Assembly: GCF_001039355.2 (NCBI RefSeq)
Contig: NW_019775872.1
Coordinates: forward strand, 53,406 to 117,405
DNA: 64,000 nt
Source: Lingula anatina
Lineage: Eukaryota > Brachiopoda > Lingulata > Lingulida > Lingulidae
Direction: 5' to 3'
The position numbers and the translations under genes are program-made. Shown piece by piece: positions 1-11,528 of the stretch; position 1 is the first letter of the stretch, and each line of letters starts with the position of its first letter. The notes beneath the pieces are model-generated. The model saw only the letters and a program-made list of their open reading frames with translations. It searched no databases and was not told the DNA's origin.

Positions 1-199
1 ATGTCTTATGATCACGGTCTGTGCACTGAATATCCCACGGCGTAATTACTGGCAGCGCGAGCCAGTTACTATAAGTTACTATAAGTAACTGGCTCGCGCT
101 GCCAGTAATTACGCGGCAGGATATTCAGTGCACAGACCGTGATCATAAGACATACCGAAAATAGAAAATAGAAAATAGACATTGCATGTGAACGAAGCC
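1..199. mobile_element. Fold-back TIR element, family 1 (left end outside window)
   Basis: Almost perfect hairpin. The segment from about 4 to 72 is the reverse complement of about 84 to 150, around a short tip of repeated 'agttactata' units. The outer arm ends 'catgtgaacgaagcc', followed by TTA at 200-202. The same right arm recurs at 32124-32257 and 44955-45089, and related elements lie at 3630-3857 and 57690-57912. It has no coding capacity and is a non-autonomous (MITE-like) element. The 3-bp TTA target duplication seen at other copies suggests PIF/Harbinger-type mobilisation, but no transposase is visible to confirm it. Confidence 0.75.
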
Positions 200-492
200 T
201 TAGTGACATTTTGAAAGGTGAAGTATAATCTGGAATAAAACCCTTGCGGATTTGTAGCAAAAGACAAACAGGCAGTGAATAATGTGAAATCACTTCCCAG
301 AAACATGTTGAAGAAATCAAATATACCATGAATCTTTCGTAGAGATATTTATGCAGTGTGAATAGTAATTAAGCAAATTGATAAATAAACAGAAGTGGCA
401 AGTTAAATCTATAGATATTTTTGTCCCCATTACTGTACTTGTATATAAGTAGCTGTTCTTAATTTTGAAATATTATTTTTCTGTTTGACTAG

Positions 493-632
493 ACGCAGAC
501 CCCCAAGCTGTGGTGTGAAATTCTGGAGCTGGGTTATGTGGTTTGACAACTGGAAAAAGGGTATTTTCTACCTCATACTCTGTATACCATGTTTTATACA
601 ACCACAGGAGGTGTGGATGGCAATAATTTCAG
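493..632 (+). CDS. TMEM72-like membrane protein, internal exon
   Basis: Spliced coding exon: acceptor 'gactag' before 493 (an alternative AG ends at 498) and donor 'gtaaga' after 632. The frame reads PPSCGVKFWSWVMWFDNWKK, then a hydrophobic segment GIFYLILCIPCFIQPQEVW, ending in a split Gly codon. Together with the next exon it gives two closely spaced membrane segments joined by a short loop. The pattern W...K..YLxL..xCFxxP..VW...I.G aligns without gaps to my recollection of vertebrate TMEM72, a small multipass membrane protein of unknown molecular function. Upstream exons lie left of the window. The membrane-protein call is firm; the TMEM72 assignment is inference. Confidence 0.65.
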
Positions 633-1198
633 GTAAGATGATATGACATTCACCTTTTAGATGGTTGTGCTTGGGAAGAAGCACAAAAGGTTTTTGATTA
701 GGACACAATGTTATAGATGCAATTATTAGATGAAGTTGTCACCAAGAGAAGAACATTGAAAGCATGGGTTATTTTGTGCCAATTATTCCCCAGTTTTCAG
801 TTTTCTTCCAAATGATTCTTGTAAGCACACAGGGTGTTAGGTTATTGCTATTCTGACTGCAAGCATAATGTAGTTTGAGTATATTTTGTTGGAGAAAGTT
901 GAAAGAAAAATGTTTGCTGATTATTTCAAACCTTAAAACCTAGAAGACAGTTTTAGAATATTGAAATGCGGATAATTGACTTCAGAGTAGTCTTGTCATA
1001 TATGCAGCCACATTCAGTTAAAATACGGAAATCTCACATAAAAAGTTATTTCTTACCAGTATGTTTTTTCTCATTTGACAATTGAAAACTGTCACCTGCA
1101 CATCACATAGCAATCATGTTGGACTTTTTCTCCATTATATATTTGAATTATCATGCTATTTGTTTTAATGTTAAATCTATTTAATATTTTTTCTATAG
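633..1198 (+). other. Intron of the TMEM72-like gene
   Basis: AT-rich, T-rich on the plus strand, bounded by GTAAGA and a pyrimidine-rich acceptor ending 'ttctatag'. No repeat or coding segment is seen in it. Confidence 0.6.
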
Positions 1199-1292
1199 GT
1201 GTGATGATGATTATATCAGCAATATTCTATTGTATAAAGTCCATAAAAATTCGACAAGACAATATCAATACTATTGAAGAAACATATGACAG
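1199..1292 (+). CDS. TMEM72-like membrane protein, second exon in window
   Basis: A 94-nt exon with acceptor 'ttctatag' and donor 'gtaagt'. Phase fits the exon at 493-632: the split Gly codon is completed by GT. It encodes VMMIISAIFYCIKSIKIRQ followed by DNINTIEETYDR. The first ~14 residues are a membrane segment; the Lys/Arg cluster after it marks the cytosolic side by the positive-inside rule. The exon ends after two bases of an Arg codon, which the terminal exon at 5431 completes. Confidence 0.7.
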
Positions 1293-2367
1293 GTAAGTGG
1301 AGAGTGTTTGAATGCTACAGTTGAGATTTTTGTTAGGTGTGACATGATTGTGGTCTATGCTATATAATGGCATGATCATGGCTGTTCCAGGAATGCTGTG
1401 TCAACTCTGGTTGTGTTTACATCCAGACTAAAATAGACTGAAAATGGTCTAACTTGCACCGCCAAACAACCAGATTACGTGAAGATTCACAAATTCAATG
1501 ATACGGCAGACATGGGAAAAATTCTGAACGTATTGTTTTCTTAGGTACATGCTAAAAGCTATAGATACTGTGCACAGGAAATATTTTCCTGAGACAAAAA
1601 TCAGTTCATGGTATTGGGACCATATAGATGTTTAATTGCTTGGCTATAAAAATTCATTAAAACAATTATAGCATTGTAAGTTGAAAAAAAAATATTTGAG
1701 AAAGTCTACTTATAGCTTATGCACACTTCAAATGGGTGGGTGTGAAATAAGTGCTGGCTCGACTTTACTTTTGCTTGGTATTCGGCCAAGAGCAGACAAG
1801 TTTTGCCATGACTGAAGAGAATTGAATCATATGGTGATGCTGTTGGACTATTAACTTTTTGTCTGGAACCTAATACAACCACCTGCACCAAACTGATGTT
1901 TTGATATATGACAAGTCTTTGCCATTTTAATTGTTTAACTGCTGTTGCATGATTTAGCCATCTTTATGTTGTCATGTAAGTTGTTGTTTGATATGTTATT
2001 ATAACTAATTACACTGGACACTTTCGCGAGTCTTTGTTGTACTGTAGTAAGTATAGGGAAAAAGAAAAACTGCTGTTAATAAAAAAAGATAAGGACAATT
2101 TTAATTGTTAGAAATTAAAAGTTATAAAAGTATTATGACTTTTCAGTTGAACCCTCCCCTCCAAAAAAAAAAAATAAATAAATAAATAAATAAATAAAAT
2201 AAAAATAATAATAATAAAAATTTAAAAAAAATGGAAAATTATGATCAATAAGACTAATTGGAACATTTCATCTGGACAAAAAATACCAGTAACTGTACAC
2301 TTTAAAAGAATGATTGGGCCCAGCAATACAAAGTTATATTAAAGAATACAATTTTATTTTTCTTTAG

Positions 2368-2382
2368 GAGGCCGCGGCTAAG
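2368..2382 (+). other. Candidate 15-nt microexon
   Basis: Pyrimidine-rich tract 'ttttatttttctttag', then 15 GC-rich bases, then donor 'gtaggt'. Inserted between the exons at 1199-1292 and 5431-5554 it keeps frame and adds five residues (Arg-Arg-Pro-Arg-Leu) before the acidic tail. Support is only splice-signal geometry and base composition unlike its surroundings. Confidence 0.3.
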
Positions 2383-3629
2383 GTAGGTGATAGTGTTTTG
2401 CCACTGTGATGCTGGGTGCTTTTCTTAGTTGTTTTTGTGATGTTTACTGGTATCATTATCTGATTTTATTGCACATAGTGGGTGTTCTAACTTGTAATTT
2501 ATAGCTTGGCAAATGCTTTTTACATCGCATAATACATGTAGCATTACTCCTGATGTGATCGTAGCTGGTAATTGGTTTGTTTGCATGATTGCTTTCATTG
2601 TTAAATTAGCGTGTACAGCTAATATGATTTCACTTCAACCTCATGTTTTATTTTGCAAAATTTGTAAAGTAGCTTCAACACAAAAAACAGTTTTTTTTTT
2701 TTAGGTCCAAGTGATTGCTGTTAGACCTTGTGTCACTATGTACATCTCTCTTCTTATCATTTTGTTCTAAAAATGTCGTAATTAGCATACAAGATTATTG
2801 CAAAACAAGCATTCATTTTGAAAGTAAAACATAAGATTCCTGTTTAGATAAAAAAGAACACAAATGTGGGACTTAAAGTATTTACCTATAATTTTGAAGA
2901 TTGCATGTTGTTTCTCTGCTTGTGGTGATTTTTTTGAGGGGATATCTAAATTATTCATTCAGTTTTTTTATCTCTCTGTAATTACCTGTAGCATTTGAAG
3001 GTCGTAATTTGGCATGCTGGTAGAATTGAATGACATAAGTTCAGGATGAGTTGAAATATGGAAGAGTTATATGGAAGGTTACTGCATATATTTGTATTTT
3101 ATTTACTGATATCTAAAGAGAAAATAGGGAATGTTAATGAATATTAATAAATCAATCTTGACAAAAACTATGAAAAAAAGTGCGTTGAAAGTGTCGACTT
3201 TGCATATCTTTTTATAATTTGACCTATTATTATATTGAAAATATTCTGTTGACTTTTACCTGCTAGCTCAAAAAAGACCAGGTGTATCTGCTGAATTTAA
3301 AAGAGTTACTTATTGTGATTAACATTACTTAAAAGGATGGAAGATTTAAAACAAAAATGTCTTGTATTAAGTACTATAAATTGATTTTAAAATTAAAGTC
3401 TTTAAAAGTTTCTTTTAAGTGTCCAAATCATTTACAGTTCTTATATCAATAGTTTAGTGAGTATTCCATTACTTTGGTGCATTTATTGCGAATGCCTATT
3501 CACCATATCATTACTTTGTTTTCTCCTTTAAAACAATATTGAAAAAATAAATGATTAAAAGTGAAATTCCTAATAATGCATCACTGCTGGTAGGGTTCAA
3601 GTAGTTCTGAAATGAATTGTGACTTTTTA

Positions 3630-3857
3630 GGCTTTGTTCACATGAAAAATCTATTTTCCAAAAATCTATTTTCTATTGGCGGTATCTTGTGAGTACGGTC
3701 TGCCCCCCGAATACCCCGCGGCGTAATTACTGGCAGCGCGAGCCAGTTACTTCCAAAGCTGTAATTCATTCTCAGCTGCGCTCGGAGGGAGTGATCACAA
3801 GATACCGCCAATAGAAAATAGATTTGTAGAAATTAGATTTTTCATGTGAACGGAGTC
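3630..3857. mobile_element. Fold-back TIR element, family 1, complete
   Basis: 228 bp flanked by TTA (3627-3629 and 3858-3860). Ends 'ggctttgttcacatgaaaaa' and its inverted counterpart 'tttttcatgtgaacggagtc', with inner arms around 'ggtatcttgtga' and 'tcacaagatacc'. The centre is asymmetric and carries the 'taattactggcagcgcgag' motif of the family. The corresponding site in the other copy of the block (about 6569) is empty. Confidence 0.8.
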
Positions 3858-5430
3858 TTATTCTTTGTACCAGCTTAATAAATTATGCATAAAACTTAAG
3901 ATAATGTTCTCTATCTAATAGGCAGCCAGTAAATTGCTTTAATGCTTTTAATAAATTATGATTAAGGTAATATATTGATCTTTTCAATGGGGGAAAATTG
4001 TGAATTTTACAGATACTGTATTTTTTTAATTCATAATTTCTTAAAATCAGAACATTCTTATTGACTTGTAGCAACAAAAAGTAGGCTACTCAGTCGTAGT
4101 ATTTTATGCCTTAAAAGCACCACAATAAAATGCTACAGAGAAATATAAGTTTTGTGATAATAAACTTATGTATCTGAAAGTTTGATAGTTTTTGCGCATT
4201 GAAAAGATCAAGCCATTACCAGAGGTTTCAAAGGTACTTTACACAAGAAAGCACATGAAAACACAAAACTACCAGGGAAGAAAACTACCATGTTTCAACT
4301 CTTCACTTTTGGTAAATGTAATCCAATATTTTTAGCAATTATGCAAAAAATGAGGAATGTGTAGGTTAATGATTTCTTTTTGTTAGAAGAATGACTGCAT
4401 TTTATTAAAAAATTGAAATGGCATTCAAGTATTTATTTATACGTCATGAAGCATTTTATTGCAAATTTTATAAGGGAAAGAGAAGAGAATGCAGAAGCAC
4501 TTTATTGTTTTTTTTTTCTTACCTAATGCACTACTTTTAACCAGTGTAGCAGATGTTTGATGTTGAAAGTAAATGAATTGATGCATATTTAACTACCACA
4601 ATGCTGCTGGTCCGGTGCTCGCTTTCTGCAGGCTCTTTGTTTGCATGTTTCACAGACCATGTTCAGATTATTAGGCTTAACATTTTCTATGCTGGTCCTT
4701 TTTACATTGCTTTGCATTTGGTTTGCAATCCAGTTATGGAAATAATGTATAAACATGATTTCATGTTTGCTCTCATACAGTAGTATGTGTTTCTCATATA
4801 ATACATGATGCATTTATCAATAAGCAGTTTTTCATTAATTGCACTTGTTTGATATTCATGTTATACTCTTGTATCAACTTAATTGCAGAATAACACTTAG
4901 ATCTGGAGTAGTGTTTGGTTAAACCCTATTTTAATTGCATGAAAATTTCTTACATCTCCGTGTGTCATATAAAGATTATATGCCTGTGTCCTCTCAAGTT
5001 TACTGTTTATTATTCATTTTTGTACATATTTTTGGGCTACGTTATATTGAAAATTTTTAGATAAACATTGATTTTTAATGGATTGTTTATTTTCTTTTAA
5101 GGCAGTTAAGGTGGCTGACTATTGCCTTTTTCATGGGGGAGAGGACTCTAAATGAAAAAAATCAAGCACTGTTTTGTGACAATAATTTTCCTGCAGCTGT
5201 AGCACTAGCACTACCCATCATCAGAAAAATACTGAATCTTTCAGTTCTGAATTACGTGGGTTTTGAAATATTCAGGTCTATGATGCTAAGAAATTGCAGG
5301 CATCGATTGTAATAGCTTCAGGCTAACTAAGTGAAAATTTTCATCAGGAAACTTTGCATGAACTAAATATATACACACAATAATTAACTGATGAGCCTCT
5401 TCAGTTCGATGTCCATTATTGCTTTTTCAG

Positions 5431-5554
5431 ATTTGAGGAGCTGGATGATGACATATTTGATGAACAGTTTGATGACAATGACCCCACTGGGAGCATGCTG
5501 CCCATAGACCAAGACGATACAGTGGCAGAACAGGAAGAAATCTTGGATGTTTGA
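5431..5554 (+). CDS. TMEM72-like membrane protein, last coding exon
   Basis: Acceptor 'gctttttcag' before 5431. The first base completes the Arg codon split at 1292, then the frame reads FEELDDDIFDEQFDDNDPTG and SMLPIDQDDTVAEQEEILDV before TGA (5552-5554). The tail is strongly acidic, 17 Asp/Glu in 40 residues, and follows the membrane segments, so it is probably a cytosolic tail. Its coding sequence is identical in the duplicate at 8143-8266. No signal or enzyme motif is seen. Confidence 0.7.
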
Positions 5555-8142
5555 TAGACCAACAAGAGGCAATAATGATACAAATGATAGTTGTACTGTG
5601 TACTGTTTAGGGGGGGGGTCACTTGTAGAAATGAAAGAGGTTTTGGTTTGGTGTTTTGATTTGGCATCAGTGGGGGGGGGGGGTGGGGGAAACAGCTGGG
5701 TGATGAAGGCAAAAAGAAGGAGGAATTATGGGTTTTTCGAAAAAAGATCTCGACGGTAGACAATACGAGCANTAGTTTTAAAAGTAAAACACAAGATTCT
5801 TGTTTAGATTAAAAAAGAGCACAAATGTGGGACTTTAAGTATTTACCTATAATTTTGAAGATTGCGTGTTGTTTCTCTGCTTGTGGTGATTTTTTTGAGG
5901 GGATATCTAAATTATTCATTCAGTTTTTTTATCTCTCTGTAATTACCTGTAGCATTTGAAGGTTGTAATTTGGCATGCTGGTAGAATTGAATGACATAAG
6001 TTTAGGATGAGTTGAAATATGAAAGAGTTATATGGAAGGTTACTGCATATATTTGTATTTTATTTACTGATATCCAAAGAGAGAATAGGGAATGTTAATG
6101 ACTGTTAATAAATTAATCTTGACAAACTGAAAAAAAGTGTGTTGAAAGTGTCGACTTTGCATATCTTTTTATAATTTGGCCTATTATTATATTGAAAATA
6201 TTCTGTTGACTTTTACCTGCTAGCTCAAAAAAGACCAGGTGTATCTGCTAAATTTAAAAGAGTTACTTATTGTGATTAACATTACTTCAAAGGATGGAAG
6301 ATTTAAAACAAAAATGTATTGTATTAATTACTATAAATTGATTTAAAAATTATAGTCTTTAAAAGTTTCTCTAAAGTGTCCAAATCATTTGCAGTTCTTA
6401 TATCAATAGTTTAGTGAGTATTCCATTACTTTGGTGCATTTATTGTGAATGCCTGTTCACCGTATCATTACTTTGTTTTCTCCTTTAAAACAATGTTAAA
6501 AGTGAAATTCCTAATGATGCATCACTGCTGGTGGGGTTCAAGAAGTTCTGAAATGAATTGTGACTTTTTCTCTATACCAGCTTAATAAATTATGCATAAA
6601 ACTTAAGATAATGTTCTCTATCTAATAGGCAGCCAGTAAATTGCTTTAATGCTTTTAATAAATTATGATCAAGGTAATATCTTGATCTTTTCAATGGGGG
6701 AAAATTGTGAATTTTACAGATACTGTATTTTTTTAATTCATAATTTCTTAAAATCAGAACATTCCTATTGACTTGTAGCAACAAAAAGTAGGCTACTCAG
6801 TCGTTGTATTCTATGGCTTAAAAGCACCACAATAAAATGCTACAGAGAAATATAAGTTTTGTGATTATAAACTTATGTATCTGAAAGTTTGATAATTTTT
6901 GCGCATTGAAAAGATCAAGCCATTACCAGAGGTTTCAAAGGTACTTTACACAAGAAAGCACATGAAAACACAAAACTACCAGGGAAGAAAACTACCATGT
7001 TTCAACTCTTCACTCTTGGTAAATGTAATCCAATATTTTTAGCAATTATGCAAAAAATGAGGAATGTGTAGGTTAATGATTGCTTTTTGTTAGAAGAATG
7101 ACTGCATTTTATTAAAAAATTGAAATGGCATTCAAGTATTTATTTATACGTCATGAAGCATTTTATTGCAAATTTTATAAAGGAATGAGAACAGAATGCA
7201 GAAGCACTTTATTGTGTTTTTTTTTCTTACCTAATGCACTACTTTTAACCAGTGTAGCAGATGTTTGATGTTGAAAGTAAATGAATCGATGCATATTTAA
7301 CTACCACAATGCTGCTGGTCCGGTGCTCGCTTTCTGCAGGCGCTTTGTTTGCATGTTTCACAGACCATGTTCAGATTATTAGGCTTAACATTTTCTATGC
7401 TGGTCCTTTTTAGATTGCTTTGAATTTGGTTTGCAATCCAGTTATGGAAATAATGTATATAAGCATGATTTCATGTTTGCTCTCATACAGTAGTATGTGT
7501 TTCTCAAATAATACATGATGCATTTATCAATAAGCAGTTTTTCATTAATTGCACTTGTTTGATATTCATGTTATAGTCTTGTATCAACTTAATTGCAGAA
7601 TAACACTTAGATCTGGAGTAGTGTTTGGTTAAACCCTATTTCAATTGCATGAAAATTTCTTACATCTCTGTGTGTCGTATAAAGATTACATGCCTGCGTC
7701 CTCTCAAGTTTACTGTTTATTATTCATTCTTGTACATATTTTTGGGCTACGTTATATTGAAAATTTTTAGATAAACATTGATTTTTAATGGATTGTTTAT
7801 TTTCTTTTAAGGCAGTTAAGGTGGCTGACTCTTGACTTTTTCATGGGGGGAGAGGACTCTTAAATGAAAAAAGTCGAGCACTGTTTTGTGAAAATAATTT
7901 TCCTGCAGCTGTAGCACTAGCACTACCCGTCATCAGAAAAATACTGAATCTTTCAGTTCTGAATTACGTGGGTTTTGAAATATTCAGGTCTATGATGCTA
8001 AGAAATTGCAGGCATCGATTGTAATAGCTTCAAGCTAACTAAGTGAAAATTTTCATCAGGAAACTTTGCATGAACTAAATATATACACACAATAATTAAC
8101 TGATGAGCCTCTTCAGTTCGGTGTCCATTATTGCTTTTTCAG
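5555..8142 (+). other. 3' UTR start plus right copy of duplicated intron
   Basis: After the stop come two G-runs (about 5610 and 5671) in what should be 3' UTR. From 5773 the sequence repeats the intron of the left copy (from 2819). No coding segment other than the duplicated exon follows. Confidence 0.6.
5772..5772. other. Single ambiguous base at a duplication junction
   Basis: One N exactly where the left copy of block 1 ends and the right copy begins. The same arrangement recurs at 32123. This looks like an assembly join rather than a base-call ambiguity. Confidence 0.8.
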
Positions 8143-8471
8143 ATTTGAGGAGCTGGATGATGACATATTTGATGAACAGTTTGATGACAATGACCCCACT
8201 GGGAGCATGCTGCCCATAGACCAAGACGATACAGTGGCAGAACAGGAAGAAATCTTGGATGTTTGATAGACCAACAAGAGGCAATAATGATACAAATGAT
8301 AGTTGTACTGTGTACTTTTTAGGGGGGGGCACTTGTGGAAATGAAAGAGGTTTTGGTTTGGTGTTTTGATTTGGCTTCTGTGGGGGGAAACAGCTGTGAT
8401 AAGGCAAAAAGAAGAGGAATTATGAGTTTTTCGAAAAAAAAAGGATCTCACGGTAGACAATACAGCACAAT
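5773..8471. repeat. Duplicated block 1, right copy
   Basis: Counterpart of 2819-5771, running from 'tagttttaaaagtaaaacac' to about 8471. After it the sequence continues as unique DNA. It lacks the TIR element and has shorter G-runs in the UTR than the left copy. Confidence 0.9.
8143..8266 (+). CDS. Duplicate of the TMEM72-like last coding exon
   Basis: Same acceptor, same 124 bases and same protein as 5431-5554, with TGA at 8264-8266. A transcript using 5431-5554 would already have stopped, so this copy could only serve as an alternative terminal exon with unchanged protein output. It is most likely the second haplotype of one exon. The 3' UTR downstream of this copy is the one continuous with unique sequence. 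Confidence 0.65.
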
Positions 8472-9515
8472 GGAACGTTGTTAAAACAAACTTGTGAGGA
8501 CTAACAAGAAATTGAACAGTGTTTTTAAAGGTCAAAACAATGTCAGGGGCAAGAATAACTTGATGTTTTGCGTGCAGTATCTCCCTTGCTTCAAGCAGCA
8601 AAGTCATCATTTTTAAAGTCCTTAAAATCCTTCCAGTCATTTACTTCAGCTGAAGACCTTGGAACATCTCACAATCTCTTGATTTCTTTGAACTTCATTG
8701 GTCTTTAGGAAAAAAGTGCCATCAAAGAGGAAAAACTTGATGATGGATATACAGTATAGCTGCCATTATCATTTTTTGAAAAAATCTTGGGTGAGACCAG
8801 ATCTAGGATTTGACACCAAAGGCAACTGAGTGAGTCAACTCGAAGGTCAAAGTTGCCACGTCACAGTGTCATTTAAATATGCTCAATCCTCTTATTATGA
8901 AGTGATAGTGATAACATTATGTTAAATTTCTGACAGTTTTTTTTTTTTGTCATTTGCAAGTAAATGTCAATATCTATAACAGAAGTAGGTACACATTAGG
9001 GTATTGATGTGGCAAATTGTTAAGCGTGGCACATTATTGTGATGGTGACCTTCACCTCTTGTTTCAGCAGAGGTCAAAGTCATCTTTTATAACCGTTCTT
9101 ATTTTTGTTATAATATTTTACAACTTTTGAGAAAGGAAAATATTGGTACATTAAGTTTCCATAGATGTTTTGACTCATCTATTGTTAATATGGAGAATCT
9201 TTTAAGATGGTGCCATCTGTTGAGTAAGAAATACTGTCCCATATAGATGTGTTATGTTTTTTTTTATATTATCATATGTTACAATATTTATAGTTAAGTT
9301 ATAGGGGACAAAATCTCATTGAAAAAGTACAAAACACAACTTGTGCTTCAAATATATGAAAGTTTATACTCTAGTAGGGCAGTGTTGGCTGTTAGCTATT
9401 CTGCCATTTATTTTTGCACTAACCATCACATTCATGTAGTCTGTTTACAGTGTCACCATGAGCTTCAAACCCTGTACATTTGGTCTGTAACAACAGCACT
9501 GACAACTATCACCCC

Positions 9516-9711
9516 ATTTCCATAGATTAGATCGACCTACTTTAGATCGACCTAACTCCCTGGGGGTTCACACTATCAGCCAGGCGGACACGAAAGTTAA
9601 GTACCCCCTTACAGCTTGTAGTAGGCGGGACGGACATTTAAGTTGGATTATCTGAAAGTAATCTAGTGAGACTCCCCGCGGGGATAGATCGATCTAAAAT
9701 CTATGGGAATA
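9516..9711. mobile_element. TIR element, family 2 ('gatcgatcta' family)
   Basis: About 196 bp. Left end 'atttccatagattagatcga'; right end 'gatcgatctaaaatctatgg' followed by 'gaat', its inverted counterpart. Next to the ends are 'aactccctgggg' and 'actccccgcgggg'. The centre has a second inverted pair around 'aggcggacacgaa' and 'taggcgggacgg'. Related copies lie near 15548, 31648, 34112, 40917, 43678 and 57610. No coding capacity. Confidence 0.65.
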
Positions 9712-9931
9712 GAGCCTATTTCATCTGTAACCTGCACAACTTCAGGCTTGGCCACAGTCATTCGGATATGAGATATCATATGGACCATATACTATATTTT
9801 TTTGAGTTAAAGGCATATCACAGCTGAAAAATGTACATAATTAATTTTTTTTTTGTTATTTATTTATTTATTGGTTGGACTAATTGTATGTGCAATTTGG
9901 TTTCTGCATAGCTGCTTGTAAATTTTTGTGG

Positions 9932-9934
<3 letters not shown>

Positions 9935-9977
<43 letters not shown>
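9935..9977. repeat. (GA)n microsatellite
   Basis: About 21 uninterrupted GA units, followed by 'ggagtaaatg'. Confidence 0.95.
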
Positions 9978-9980
<3 letters not shown>

Positions 9981-11480
9981 TAAATGAAGCATCAGTTTCT
10001 GGTAAGTAGATGAGACCAGTGTTGCCTTATTCGTGGATTTCTCTTTTATTTCCCAGCCACTCCTCCAATTTAAGTTTTTTATCTTACTTGTGTCTATTTC
10101 CTGTTACTCCAGAAAGTGGAAGGCAATGTTTCTATTTCACTTCAATCTTACAAGGATTACTCATTGTCCTCAAATACCGGTCAGGATTTCAAATGGGAAT
10201 GATCTGATTAACTATTTGTATTTATTTATTTATTTATTTATTTTTATCATTTTGGCCATGTTGACCACAAATGTCAAGCATTATGATGTGCCCTCCTTAG
10301 CTGCTACAAGTTTCCTCTATGTTGTGACTGACTGTGAAAAACATCTTTTGTGTTTTTTTATTGTCTTCTGTAGCCATCAGAAATGCCATTTACAATCCAC
10401 ACATTCTGCAGCCATTCATTATTTGTAATTCAACAGGCAAAACAAAAAGTTAAATTAGTTTTGTAGCATTGACATGATCATTAAGATCATCTTTAGTTCC
10501 CCTTCTGCTTTTGTTAATTTATTAATTTTTCACCCATTTAGCATGCAAAAGTAAAATTTCGATGTAACTAGTTTGATTGATGTGGAACTCTGTAAACCAT
10601 GAGTGACAGTTGTGGAGGCTACTGTCCATTGAATGAGGCCTTAAATGACTCCATTGATGGGTGGAAATGGTCACAATTTGATTCGGCACACCAGACAGAC
10701 ATGCCTATTAAAGATATTTTAATTGGTCACTTGTGCATTTTATAGTAGCATGTCAGTGTTTTGTCAACTGTCACAGCCTGGAATTAGCTAAGACAACTGG
10801 TATGTTCACGAGAAAGTTATTATTTTTTGTTCAGTTCAGAACAATGAAATTGCTATGGCCCTCTTGAGAGCAAATAATGAGAAATTCATAGGCCATGTGC
10901 TCCCATCTTTAAAGCACAAAAAGTAAAGTGTAATATGGACAAAGTTCATTTACAAAATTCTTTTGAATCTACTTCTGTGCTGAGTTTTGGGGTGAATTTT
11001 TGAGATTTTTTTTATTCCATTTGATAATCATGAAGCATGGGGAATCCCTCTCCCTTCCTCCCTTCTTTCACATACACACATACAAATGCACAGACACATG
11101 CATGCATGCACATGCGTGCACACGTGGTAATTTTTGATTTAAGACCGTTTCACAGAAGTCTATGATTTTCTAACACCAGGAGCATGGTAATCCCTGGGGA
11201 AAACTTGTCAGTAGTGGCTGCAGTGATTCAGTGCAGCAATGGGGAGTGGCATGACTTGGGCAGTTTGGTGAATAATTGAAGGCACATGTGCTTACATGTG
11301 TTTCTTCCATATTCACTTGTAGAGATGTGATTGTGATAATTTTCCTATTGCAGTATCTTCTAAAAACGACTGTTACTTTGGTATTGACAAATTTCAAACG
11401 CGTTATATTCCAAAATTTTAAAAATGATTTATTATATATATTTATTATTATTATAGAAAACATTCTTTCTGAATTGTGGA

Positions 11481-11527
<47 letters not shown>
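11481..11527. repeat. (ATT)n microsatellite
   Basis: About 15 trinucleotide units. The leucine-, isoleucine- or asparagine-repeat reading frames crossing it are artefacts of the repeat. Confidence 0.95.

Positions 11528-11528
<1 letters not shown>

Larger units (their letters stand above)
1293..5430 (+). other. Large intron of the TMEM72-like gene
   Basis: About 4.1 kb between coding exons. It holds an A-rich (TAAA/TAAT)n stretch at about 2160-2230, a candidate 15-nt microexon (2368-2382), a family-1 TIR element (3630-3857), a short dispersed repeat near 3990-4063, and from about 2819 the left copy of a duplicated block. No other coding exon is seen. Confidence 0.6.
2819..5771. repeat. Duplicated block 1, left copy
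   Basis: Matches 5773-8471 nearly base for base from 'aaagtaaaacataagattcc' through the terminal exon to 'gtagacaatac'. Differences are scattered substitutions, small indels and homopolymer lengths. The left copy carries a family-1 TIR element (3630-3857) that the right copy lacks. The copies meet at one N (5772). This looks like two haplotypes joined by the assembler; a true recent tandem duplication is the alternative. Confidence 0.9.
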
